From an uncultured Christensenellaceae bacterium (GTDB lineage Bacteria; Bacillota; Clostridia; Christensenellales; Borkfalkiaceae), in contig CAJUOV010000010.1 in NCBI GenBank assembly GCA_910588695.1, forward strand, positions 5,640 through 69,639: a stretch of DNA of 64,000 nucleotides, in the 5' to 3' direction. The stretch's first letter is position 1, and each line of letters starts with the position of its first letter. A program made the position numbers and the translations under genes. Under the pieces are notes generated by a model. The model saw nothing but the letters and a program-made list of their open reading frames with translations. It had not been told where the DNA came from and made no database searches. Shown here piece after piece: positions 8,956 to 17,900 of this stretch.

Positions 8956-9798
8956 TTATAATGCTTTCATCAGAAATCCGTGCAAGGCTAGCCAACCCTT
9001 TGCAAGCTCATACCATTTTGCGATATGCGGAAAAAACGGCTGCTCGTCATTCGGATTGCTCGTCTCCTGACTGCAAACGCTCAATCCGTGCCCGCCGTGC
9101 TCGAACAGGCAAATTTCAAACGGAACCCGCGCTTTTCGGTACGCTTCCGCCAACAAGAGCGCATTCTCGACCGGAACGACGTTGTCCCCCAAAGTGTGCC
9201 AGATGTATGCGGGCGGACTGTTTTCAGCGATCCGTTTTTCAATCGAAAGACGCTCCTTTAATTGCGGATCGCCGCCCGTAATTGTCTCGCAAGTTTCTCT
9301 GTGCGTTTTCTCCCCTGTCGTAATCACGGCATACGAATAAATCGCCGCATTCAAGTAAGCGCGCGACGTCCGTTCCCCGAGAAACTCAACGATCTCCTTT
9401 TCGGAATAACAATTTGCAAGCATCCCCAATAAATGTCCGCCTGCGGAAAATCCGATTCCGGCGATTTTTTCGGGATCCGCATGAAACTTTTCGGCGTTCT
9501 CACGAATATAAATCACCGCCAAACATGCTTCCAAAAGCGGAGCGGGATATTTTGTTTTAACGCTGTATTCGAGCACGAACGCACAGTAATCGTCAAGCAT
9601 AAATTTGAACGCAACCGGCTCACCCTCGCGCTCGGAAACCATCTGATACCCGCCGCCCGGAATTACCAAAACTGCCGGTCTGATCTTCGGACGCAATTCA
9701 AACGTGCTATGCGGAACGTAAGTTTGAAGATACCCTCCCTTTTTCTCGCCGCGTTCCAAATTGAAATACCGGTAAAGATCGACTTTTTCGCAAATCAT
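8956..9798 (-). CDS. alpha/beta-hydrolase, acetyl-esterase type
   Basis: A 280-residue cytoplasmic serine hydrolase with no signal peptide. It has an oxyanion-hole VIPGGGYQ, the nucleophile elbow GFSAGGH, an acid region near HTLGDNVVPV and the catalytic His region FEHGGHGLS. This arrangement fits the carbohydrate-esterase-like family often annotated as acetyl xylan esterase or BD-FAE-like, which removes acetyl groups from short xylo-oligosaccharides or other sugars. It stands alone, followed by its own terminator, with no glycan enzymes beside it, so the substrate is unknown. Confidence 0.8.
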   Translation of the reverse strand: MICEKVDLYRYFNLERGEKKGGYLQTYVPHSTFELRPKIRPAVLVIPGGGYQMVSEREGEPVAFKFMLDDYCAFVLEYSVKTKYPAPLLEACLAVIYIRENAEKFHADPEKIAGIGFSAGGHLLGMLANCYSEKEIVEFLGERTSRAYLNAAIYSYAVITTGEKTHRETCETITGGDPQLKERLSIEKRIAENSPPAYIWHTLGDNVVPVENALLLAEAYRKARVPFEICLFEHGGHGLSVCSQETSNPNDEQPFFPHIAKWYELAKGWLALHGFLMKAL

Positions 9799-9851
9799 AT
9801 GTTCCTCTCGTTATAATTCGTCCGTTCGATTTATTTTGAAATTATAAATAC

Positions 9852-9884
9852 ACCCAACTGCGCCCTTTACGGGTTCAGTTGGGT
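9852..9884 (-). terminator. probable terminator of tRNA-Ser
   Basis: Inverted repeat ACCCAACTG / CAGTTGGGT with a 15-base loop, directly after the tRNA 3' end on the minus strand. The following sequence (GTATTTATAATTT) is T-rich but not a clean run. Confidence 0.5.
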
Positions 9885-9891
9885 AAAATTT

Positions 9892-9982
9892 TGGCGCAGA
9901 GAACAGGATTTGAACCTGCGGACGGCTCACCACCGTCACACGATTTCCAATCGTGCTCCTTAAACCACTCAGACATCTCTGC
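9892..9982 (-). tRNA. tRNA-Ser (GGA)
   Basis: 91 bases including an encoded CCA. The acceptor stem pairs GCAGAGA with TCTCTGC, the anticodon stem CACGA/TCGTG encloses TTGGAAA (anticodon GGA), a long class II variable arm follows, and the T-loop reads GTTCAAATC. A promoter (9995-10023) and a likely terminator flank it. Confidence 0.96.
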
Positions 9983-9994
9983 AAGACAAAAACT

Positions 9995-10023
9995 ATTCTA
10001 TAACAAACCGAAAAAAAATGCAA
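9995..10023 (-). promoter_or_regulatory. promoter of tRNA-Ser
   Basis: Minus strand: TTGCAT (10018-10023), 17-base spacer, TAGAAT (9995-10000), ending 12 bases before the tRNA 5' end. Confidence 0.8.
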
Positions 10024-10053
10024 CTTATTTCCAAGCGTTTATCAAAGATTTTT

Positions 10054-11247
10054 TCAGTTCCTCTTTCTGCGACGCAGAATATCCCCTTCGTGCAATTCAA
10101 ACGGACAGACAAATGAATAAATTTCCTGCACCCGTTTGGCATCCGACGACGGATTTCCCGATCCGTCCCGCAAATCGATTGTTTTGACTTCTTTTAAGAA
10201 CGTGTTCGTCGGGGAGAGGACTTCGAGCAAATCCCCCTCGTAAAATCTGCCCCGCATTTCCGCGTAGACGCGCCCCTCGCGGTATTCCGTAACCACTGCG
10301 ATAAAATCACATGTCCCGTCCGTTTTATTGTCGTCATACGATACGGTTGACGCATTGCCGCCGAACGCGTAAGCGTTTGTGTAATCGCGATGAGATGCCG
10401 CCATAAGCTCGCGCTGCATCAGAGCAACGTTTTCTCCGTCGATCAGTCTGCGGTACGCGTTTACAACGGTCGCAAGATAGTACTCCCCTTTCATTCTCCC
10501 CTCGATCTTAAAAGAGCAAACGCCCGCCTCTTCCAATTCCTTTAAGTGCGCGCTCATATTGAGGTCTTTTCCGCTCAGAAGATACGCGCCCCTTCCGTCC
10601 TCGGTGATCGGAAACCAATCGCTTTCCTGTTCGCGGGCGCGCAGTTCGAATTGAAATCTGCAAGCCTGTACGCACTCTCCGCGGTTGGAAGGACGGGAAG
10701 TCAAATAATCGCTCAGAAGACATCTGCCGCTGTATGAGACGCACATCGCGCCGTGCACAAAGGCTTCGAGTTCAAGCTCGGGGACCGCTTCGTGAATCTC
10801 TCTGATCTCCGCAACGGAAAGCTCCCGCGCCAATACCACGCGGCTCGCTCCCAAATCATGCCAGAACTTTGCCGCCTCTTTGTTGAGCGTATTCGCCTGC
10901 GTGGAAATGTGTACGCACAGCGAGGGCGCCGATTCCCGCAAAACGCGGAACACCCCCAAATCGGAAACAAGTACGCCGTCCGCTTTGAGCGATTCAAGCA
11001 TACGGAAATAATCGGGCAACACCTGAAAGTCCTTGTTAACGGCAAAGATATTTGCGCAGACATACACTTTTTTCCCCAGCGCATGCGCGTAGGAAATTCC
11101 CTCTTCGAGTTCTTCCCGCGTAAAATTATCGGAAAAAGCGCGCAAAGAAAAAGATTTTCCGCCCAAATATACCGCGTCTGCGCCGTAACGGATCGCTGTT
11201 TTCAGTTTTTTTAGATTGCCCGCTGGGGCGAGAAGTTCGCATTTCAT
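10054..11247 (-). CDS. trhP: U32-family tRNA hydroxylase (TrhP/YrrO type)
   Basis: U32 'peptidase' homologues of this branch are needed to hydroxylate uridine-34 of tRNA using prephenate-derived chemistry and an iron-sulphur centre. The 397-residue product starts with the typical LLAPAGNLKKLKTAIRYGADAVYLGG and contains the conserved cysteine cluster HGAMCVSYSGRCLLSDY...NRGECVQACR. It lies next to trmR, the methyltransferase of the following step, as in the Bacillus yrrM-yrrN-yrrO cluster. Only one U32 gene is present here, whereas Bacillus has two. Older annotations call it collagenase-like protease; nothing supports proteolysis. Confidence 0.87.
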   Translation of the reverse strand: MKCELLAPAGNLKKLKTAIRYGADAVYLGGKSFSLRAFSDNFTREELEEGISYAHALGKKVYVCANIFAVNKDFQVLPDYFRMLESLKADGVLVSDLGVFRVLRESAPSLCVHISTQANTLNKEAAKFWHDLGASRVVLARELSVAEIREIHEAVPELELEAFVHGAMCVSYSGRCLLSDYLTSRPSNRGECVQACRFQFELRAREQESDWFPITEDGRGAYLLSGKDLNMSAHLKELEEAGVCSFKIEGRMKGEYYLATVVNAYRRLIDGENVALMQRELMAASHRDYTNAYAFGGNASTVSYDDNKTDGTCDFIAVVTEYREGRVYAEMRGRFYEGDLLEVLSPTNTFLKEVKTIDLRDGSGNPSSDAKRVQEIYSFVCPFELHEGDILRRRKRN

Positions 11248-11273
11248 CGTCTGTTATTCATCTACCGTATCGT

Positions 11274-11852
11274 TTACTTTTTTATACTCACGGCGAGACC
11301 CTCGCCGTATTCGTAAATTTGCGTCGAAAAATCGGGATCGGATTCGAGAATTTCAAGATATTCCCGCAAATGTTCCGCCAGCATTTTCCGCTTTTTCGGC
11401 GGCTCGCCTCGCACCCAGCCGAAGAGCAGCACGTCGTCCGAAAACAGCGCGCCGTTCTTTTTTAACAGCCTTTTACATTCCGTAAAATACCGTTGATACT
11501 GCACTTTCGGACCGTCGAGAAAAATTATATCGTAATTCCCCGACAAAAAAGGCAGAATTTCGCCCGCGTCTCCTTCCAAAAGCCGCGCCCGCTTTTCCAA
11601 GCCGAACATCGCCGAGTTTTCGCGGAATCGCCGCGCCCGAATCGGATCGAGTTCAATCGCGGTCAGCTCCGCTTCGGTATGCAAAAGAAGAGCGCAGGAT
11701 GTCAGTCCCTCTCCCGCGCCGATCTCCAATATTTTTTGCGCGCGGTGCGCGTTCGCCCATGCAATCATGAAAGCAACCGTCTCATCCGCCGCCGTAGGAT
11801 CGCGCACTTCTTTTGCCGCACGGCGTAATTCTTCCAACCGTTCAAAATTCAT
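11274..11852 (-). CDS. trmR: tRNA 5-hydroxyuridine methyltransferase
   Basis: A 192-residue SAM-dependent O-methyltransferase: binding motif ILEIGAGEGLTSC, acidic ribose-binding TAIELD, and the metal/catalytic segment IIFLDGPKVQYQRY. In Bacillus the orthologue YrrM (TrmR) methylates 5-hydroxyuridine-34 to 5-methoxyuridine. The neighbouring U32 gene supports this over a small-molecule methyltransferase. Its ATG overlaps the stop of the TfoX-like gene (ATGA at 11849-11852), so the two are translationally coupled. Confidence 0.87.
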   Translation of the reverse strand: MNFERLEELRRAAKEVRDPTAADETVAFMIAWANAHRAQKILEIGAGEGLTSCALLLHTEAELTAIELDPIRARRFRENSAMFGLEKRARLLEGDAGEILPFLSGNYDIIFLDGPKVQYQRYFTECKRLLKKNGALFSDDVLLFGWVRGEPPKKRKMLAEHLREYLEILESDPDFSTQIYEYGEGLAVSIKK

Positions 11853-12157
11853 TTCCGTTTTTTGGGCGCGGGAAGTTCCGCCGCCACGCTCCGCAACAAT
11901 TCCGCAAGAAACTCTTTATCTTCATTCTCCACGAGATAGCGCGGTTTTGCGCCCGTATAAGGCGGTATTTCGGGCGCGCCGTCGAGCACTTTACGGGAAG
12001 CGGGCGTAATTTTTACAAACAGCTTTTCGTCGCAGATGCAACCTACCGACTTATCGTCACAGTATACGATGTATTCGCCCATCATCGGATAAACACGCAC
12101 GCCGTAAAGATCGAGCCCCGCTAAAAATTGATCGATAAACACGCGAGAAGTCGCCAT
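11849..12157 (-). CDS. TfoX N-terminal domain protein
   Basis: A 102-residue protein with the TfoX_N pattern: MATSRVFIDQFLAGL, then VRVYPMMGEYIVYCDDKSVG, where the family has the MMGEY segment, and a C-terminal SVAAELPAPKKRK. TfoX itself regulates competence in gamma-proteobacteria, but stand-alone TfoX_N proteins in Clostridia have no assigned role. I use the ATG at 12157, preceded by GGAGG at good spacing; an upstream ATG at 12190 would add 11 residues. It starts one base after the preceding gene ends, within a tightly packed cluster. Confidence 0.82.
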   Translation of the reverse strand: MATSRVFIDQFLAGLDLYGVRVYPMMGEYIVYCDDKSVGCICDEKLFVKITPASRKVLDGAPEIPPYTGAKPRYLVENEDKEFLAELLRSVAAELPAPKKRK

Positions 12158-12158
12158 A

Positions 12159-12821
12159 TCATTCCTCCCAATTTCCGTAAGACGCAGCATTTTCCTCGAA
12201 ATGTCTGCCCAAAATACGCTTCACAACGGGATAGGGCGAATTGACCGCCGCTTCGGGAAGCGGCGCGTCGTTCTTTGTAAAAAGACGGTTAAAAAGCGCG
12301 CCCAGGACTTCGAGCTGAGATTGGTAGAGCGCATATTGCTCGTTATGGATACGGAAATCCTCGTATTCCGCGCGCGCCGCCGGAAAATCCCCTTCGTCGA
12401 GCAGAATCAGCGTAAATAAATAAGCGGACTTATATTTGAGACCGCGTTCGCCGCCGTGGCGCAATCGATCGATATACGCTCTTGCAAGCGCGAGGTCGTC
12501 GCGTGCGACGGCGTTTTTGAGGGCGACAAGATAAAACGTTTCCCTTACGAACGGAAAGAGCAAATGATTTTTCTGCACGCTTTCAAGCATTTCCCTCTCC
12601 TCGTCGTATTTACGGGCGGCAAAAAGTTTTTCGCTTTTGAGACGGAAATTATCCTGCACGACCTCACCCGCCAAACAGAACGAACCGATCAGTGCAAGTA
12701 CGGCGACGATCACGCCGACCGCATACAGTTTTTCGCAAAAAGCAACGATCGAACCCGCAACCGCTACGGCGGTTGCAACGGCAGTGACCGCATACACCCA
12801 AACTTTTCTTTTCACTTTCAT
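12159..12821 (-). CDS. hypothetical membrane protein with two N-terminal TM segments
   Basis: I do not recognise this family. The product (about 220 residues) opens with a short basic MKVKRK, two hydrophobic helices (roughly residues 6-24 and 27-46), and then a soluble helical region containing LALARAYIDRLRHGGERG and GDFPAARAEYEDFRIHNEQY, which looks like TPR-like helical pairs. The ATG at 12821 directly abuts an AAGGGGGAG, while a GTG two codons later (12815) has ideal six-base spacing; the real start may be the GTG. It lies 17 bases after the RNase J gene and one base before the TfoX-like gene. Confidence 0.7.
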   Translation of the reverse strand: MKVKRKVWVYAVTAVATAVAVAGSIVAFCEKLYAVGVIVAVLALIGSFCLAGEVVQDNFRLKSEKLFAARKYDEEREMLESVQKNHLLFPFVRETFYLVALKNAVARDDLALARAYIDRLRHGGERGLKYKSAYLFTLILLDEGDFPAARAEYEDFRIHNEQYALYQSQLEVLGALFNRLFTKNDAPLPEAAVNSPYPVVKRILGRHFEENAASYGNWEE

Positions 12822-12838
12822 CTCCCCCTTCGTAACGT

Positions 12839-14821
12839 TCAGACTTCGAGAATTACGGGTATAATCATGGGCGATTGTTTGTTCTTTTTGAAAATATAAT
12901 TTCTGAGAGCGCGTTTTACTATCTCTCCTTTCTCTTTGACGCCCGCAATATCGGGACATCCCGCAATCGCTTTCAAAGTGACTTCTTTGAGCGCCGCGAT
13001 ACTCTCCCGCTCTTCCGCAAAGGAAACTCCTCTGCTCTCGATGACGGGCTCGCCGACGAGATACCCGTCCGAAGTCGAAAAACTTACGATAAGCACGCCC
13101 TCGCTCGACATGTGGATGCGGTCTTTGAGCACTTCGCTTCTGCCGTAATCTTCAAATCCCTCACCGTCGATAAGCCGCGCTCCCGCAGGAAAATTTTCGC
13201 CGCGGATCAGCGTATCCGAAGTCAGTTCCGCAACCGAGCCGATCTCCGGAATAAATATATGCGACGCCGGCATACCCAATTCCTCCGCAAGCTGCGCATG
13301 CAGTTTGAGATGCCTGTATTCGCCATGAACGGGGATAAAAAATTTCGGTTTTAAGAGCTTATGCAGTATCTTATGTTCTTCCTGACAGGCGTGACCGGAA
13401 ACGTGAATTTTTTCAAGCGTTTCATATACGACGTTTGCGCCCTTCTGATAGAGATTGTTGATCGTGCGGTAAATCATTCGCTCATTCCCCGGAATAGGGC
13501 TCGCGGAAATAATGATCGTATCGTTTTCGCCGATCGTTACCTTATTGAATTCGCCCGCCGCCATGCGCGTGAGCGCGCTCATCGGTTCACCCTGAGAACC
13601 CGTAGAAACAATCACGATTTCACGGTCGAAATAGTTCTTTGTTTTTTCGACATCGATCAGCGCGCCCTCCGGAATGGTGATCTCTCCGATCTTTGCCGCC
13701 GCTTCGACTACGTTGAACATGCTCCGCCCCGAAAGCGCGACCTTTCTGCGGTATTTTACCGCAATATCGATAATTTGCTGTAAACGGTGCACGTTGGAGG
13801 CAAACGTCGCAATAATCAACCGTCTATCCGCATTCTCGGCAAAGAGATGTTCGAGAGTAGTTCCCACGACGTTTTCGCTCATCGTGTATCCCGCGCGTTC
13901 GATATTAGTCGATTCGCCGAGATAGAGTAACACGCCTTTTTTGCCGTATTCTGCGATCTCGTTAAGATCGATCGGCGCGCCCGCGACGGGCGTTAAGTCG
14001 ATCTTAAAATCACCGCTGTGAAAAATGATTCCGTAAGGTGTTTCGATTGCGAGAGCAAGCGCGCCTGCGATCGAATGGTTCACGTTAACGAAATTTACGG
14101 TAAACACGCCCGCTCTGATTCTGTCTTTCGACGAAACGGTATGCTCGTCCACATTGTTGAGACGGTGTTCCCTGAGTTTATTGTCAACGAGCGCAAGCGT
14201 CAGCTTGGTGCCATAAACGGGCGCGGAGACCTCTTTCAGAAGATAGGGAATTCCGCCGATATGATCTTCGTGTCCGTGCGTTAAAAATATTCCGCGAATT
14301 CTGTTTTTATGTTTGACGAGATAGGAAATATCCGGAAAAACAAGATCGATCCCCGGCATCTCTTCGGTCGGAAAAATGATGCCCGCATCGATCACAATAA
14401 TGTCGTTGCCGTATTCGATCGCCGTCATGTTCTTACCGATCTCGCCGACTCCCCCGAAAAAAAGCACGCGGACAGGCTGCTGTCTGTTGCGCTTTTTATT
14501 TCTTCCGTCAAATTCCCGATTGTGCGGAGCAAACTGCGCGTTTGCGTCCGTGACCGTTTTGTCGCGGCGGCGTTTTTCCGCATGCTTTGCCTGATTCGAT
14601 CCGGCAATGTTTCCCGCAGCGGGAATCTTTGTTCCCTTTCCCTTGGCGCGCGACGCGCGCTTGGGCGCATACCCTGCTTCACGCATCGCCTCTTTGGAAC
14701 GGGATTGTCCGTTCGACGCGCGTTTCTTGGAATCGCGCTCGTAAGCCTCGATCCCGTTGAGAATGGCAAGATCCACCGCGCTCGGTTTTTTGCCCTTTCC
14801 CCTTTCTTTTTGATTTTCCAA
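12839..14821 (-). CDS. rnj: ribonuclease J with long basic N-terminal extension
   Basis: A 660-residue metallo-beta-lactamase-fold nuclease with 5'-exonuclease and endonuclease activity on RNA. The metal-binding motif LTHGHEDHIGG, the beta-CASP segment (ATFASNVHRLQQ), SGHACQEEHK and PVHGEYRHL are all present. Family members are usually about 555 residues; here the catalytic core starts near residue 117 (VRVLFFGGVGEIGKN), after a Lys/Arg-rich, low-complexity extension that is probably disordered and may bind RNA. The gene follows the repeat protein by 80 bases and heads a compact group with tRNA-modification genes. Confidence 0.95.
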   Translation of the reverse strand: MENQKERGKGKKPSAVDLAILNGIEAYERDSKKRASNGQSRSKEAMREAGYAPKRASRAKGKGTKIPAAGNIAGSNQAKHAEKRRRDKTVTDANAQFAPHNREFDGRNKKRNRQQPVRVLFFGGVGEIGKNMTAIEYGNDIIVIDAGIIFPTEEMPGIDLVFPDISYLVKHKNRIRGIFLTHGHEDHIGGIPYLLKEVSAPVYGTKLTLALVDNKLREHRLNNVDEHTVSSKDRIRAGVFTVNFVNVNHSIAGALALAIETPYGIIFHSGDFKIDLTPVAGAPIDLNEIAEYGKKGVLLYLGESTNIERAGYTMSENVVGTTLEHLFAENADRRLIIATFASNVHRLQQIIDIAVKYRRKVALSGRSMFNVVEAAAKIGEITIPEGALIDVEKTKNYFDREIVIVSTGSQGEPMSALTRMAAGEFNKVTIGENDTIIISASPIPGNERMIYRTINNLYQKGANVVYETLEKIHVSGHACQEEHKILHKLLKPKFFIPVHGEYRHLKLHAQLAEELGMPASHIFIPEIGSVAELTSDTLIRGENFPAGARLIDGEGFEDYGRSEVLKDRIHMSSEGVLIVSFSTSDGYLVGEPVIESRGVSFAEERESIAALKEVTLKAIAGCPDIAGVKEKGEIVKRALRNYIFKKNKQSPMIIPVILEV

Positions 14822-14851
14822 CTTTTGCTCCTTATAACACTTATTAGCAAT

Positions 14852-14878
14852 CGAGAGCCGAAAATATTTCAGCTCTCG
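14852..14878 (-). other. intergenic hairpin before the RNase J gene
   Basis: Inverted repeat CGAGAGC...GCTCTCG whose stem continues inward through a wobble pair and GAAA/TTTC, about 12 bp in all. It has no T-run after it on the minus strand, so it looks more like an RNA processing or stability element than a terminator. Confidence 0.4.
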
Positions 14879-14901
14879 TAAAATACCGTATGCAAATTTC
14901 C

Positions 14902-17900
14902 TCAGAAATTAAAGCCCGTCTTTGCCGTCGCCTGCATTTTAATGAGTCCCGCTTCGAGAAGTTCGTCGTCCGTTTTGAATGGATACATTTCGGCATAGTC
15001 CACATTCTTCTTCTCGCCTGCGGAAGCGCCCAACTTCTCCATAAGAAGCGGAATCAGCCGAAGCGCGCGTTTGAGCCCGACTTCGCTCTTGATTTTTACC
15101 ATCATGGGCGTCTTTTCATACATCTTTTTATCGCCCTCGTACTTCTGATGATATACGGAAGTCGAGAACTCTTCGGGATTGAGTGCAATATACATACACA
15201 ACGACTTGCCGTTGACGCCTATCTTCGCAATGGTTTCTCCCGCATAAGAGAATCTGTCGTTCGACCAGTTTACCTGCGAATTGGTACGGGCATACTGCAA
15301 AATCGCATTCTTCAACTTGCTGTAATAAACTTTTGTCTCCTCGTCGCTCTGAATGATCCGCGCGATAAAACTACGCTTGAAACGCGTTGTCTGCTCGTTT
15401 TCTTCCTCACCGTCATCCGTGATGGGAGCGGGCTTTGCAGAAGGAGCCTCCGTCCGTTTTACGGGTTTTTCTTTCTTAGAAGCCGAACCGAAAGGAAACT
15501 TCGGAGCAGGTTGAGGCTGCTGCGGCGCAGGCTGGGGTTGCTGGGGCGCAGGTTGCGCCGCGTAATTGTAATTGGGTTGCGGCGCATAATTGTACGCCGG
15601 CTGAGGCGCGGGTTGCGGCGCATAATTGTATGCGGGCTGAGGCGCGTAACTGTACGCGGGCGCATACGACTGTTGAGGCGCGGAAGCAATCACCGCTTCT
15701 TCCTCCGCCGCTTTGATTTCTTTCTCGATTTCGGGCGCAGGAACAGCCTTTTTCAAAAGATCCTCTTTTTTGAGCATCTCAACAACCGTTTCCGCGACCT
15801 TGTTGTAATCAATCTCCTCCGAGACGGTGCGCGCGATCTTGGTAATCCCCGATTCGTCTACCGTAACATCGAACTCGTTTTCAAGCATCCGCGCCACACG
15901 GTCGGCGATCAGATCGTAATTGATCGAGGGAATGGATCCCGCCACCTTTTCCGCAATCGCGTTCTCGTCTGTCTGAGGAATCGCGGCTGCAACCCTGCTT
16001 GCAATCGCCGCTTCGTCTGCCGAACCGACGACGGATGCGACGCGTTCTGCGATCGTATCGTAGTCCACTTCGGGCAGAACCATGGAAACGCGTTCCGCGA
16101 TCCTGTCGTAATCGACGCCGTCGCTCTCGACTCCCGATTCCAGAGCAGCCTTGACGCGCTCGGAAATCTCGTCGTAATCGACGGTAGGTACTTTCTGCGC
16201 AAGCACTTCCGCAAGCAAATCGTAATCGACCGCCATTTCGGGGGCGGGTATGTCGCTCGCCGTGACTTTCATGTGTTCCGCAAGCTCGTCGTAATCGATC
16301 ACCGTCTTAGTCGAAGCAAATGCAGATACCGTTCTCATACGGGAAGAAATTTCGTCGTAGTCGAAGGCAGGCATCTTTGCGGCGACTTTCTCCGCAAGCA
16401 GATCGTAATCGATCTCCGCCGCGGGAACGCTCTCTTCCGCATCATCTTTCTCTTCGTAATCTTCGCTCTCGGACTCCGTATATTTATTCGCTTCGGCGAT
16501 ACGCTGCGCGAGTTCGTCGCAGTCGATCGCAGATACTTTCTGCGCAACCCTGTCTGCGATTTCGTCGTAATCGGTTTCGGGAATTCTTTCCGCCACCTTG
16601 TCGGCGAGCATTTCGTAGTCGATCTCCTCGGGCTCGTCGTTACGGACATTCGCAATACGGTCGGCAAGCGTAAAATAATCGACGGAAGGAACTTTGGACG
16701 CAAGTTTTTCCGCAAGAACGTCGTAATCGACTTCTTCCCGTTCGGAAGTCTTGATCCTATCCTGTATATCCTCATAATCGCCGCCGAGTACCTTCTCCGC
16801 CACTTTGGAGGCAATCAAGTCGTAATCCACAAGCGGGATCGCATCCGCCACCTTATCGGCGATTTCGTCCTCGTCCGTCTGAGGGATCACGGAAGCCACT
16901 TTATCGGCAATCGCATTCTCGTCCGCCTGCGGGATCATATTTGCAATACGGTCGGCAAGTTCGTCATAATCCACTTCGGGAATAATAATCGCAATTTTTT
17001 CCGCGAGTAAATCATAATCGATTTCAAAGGGTTCATCGTCGCCGCCGGAAACCGTTCTTCTCTGTGCGGAGACCGCTCTATCCGCTGTTGTATTTTCGTT
17101 CGCCTGAGGAATCGCGTCCGCAACGCGATCCGCAAGCTCTTCGTAGTCCACTTCGGGCACGAGCGCCGCGATTTTTTCCGCAAGCAAATCATAGTCGATT
17201 TCAAAAGGTTCTTCGTCGTTTCCGAACGCCGCCACGCTTGTTTCGGTAGGCTGAACCGCATCCTCTTTCACCGCTGCGGCGGGTTGCTCGGGAAGAAGCT
17301 CTTTCACCCGCTTCGCCATAAAATCGTAATCGATCACGGGAACTTTTTGCGCAAGTTTTTCCGCCAGCCAATCATAATTGATCTGGGCATCCGCCGCTTT
17401 TGTCTCGGGCGCGGGCGCCGAAACCTTTATTTCTGAAATCGCGCCGAGCATATCCTCTTTCAATCCGCTCATCTGCGCTTGGATGCGTTCGTTCAGATTG
17501 TCAGCAATCTCTTCGAGTTTGCCTTCCGAACCGCCGGATACAGGGGTAAACGAATTGCTCGATTTTGCAATCTGCTCCTTGAACGAAGCAAAATCGTTTT
17601 TGTCGGGAGCGTTGAACACCGCCATGCCGACCTGCGTGATCGCGCAGAGAAGCTCGTCTTTGAGCGCGCCCATCTGGGTATCGAGATTCGTATTGAGATG
17701 ATCCACCGCCGACGCGATTTTCTCCGCGCTCTCGCGGGAAACCGCGGTCTGATCCTCTGCGCGGACAGTTGTCTTTGCGGAAGATTTTATTTCGAGCCCC
17801 GAAATCGCGTTCAGAATATCGGATTTGAGTCTGCCGATCTCGTTCTGCATACGGGCATTCAAAGAGTCGATCGCTCGATCGAATTGAAGTTCCATCGCCT

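Noticed and set aside
9811..10023. 70-residue minus-strand open frame
   Set aside because: It reads through tRNA-Ser, its promoter and its terminator.
14890..17010. 706-residue plus-strand open frame
   Set aside because: Shadow of the 16-residue repeat array on the opposite strand. Arg/Phe-rich composition, no ribosome site, no homology seen.
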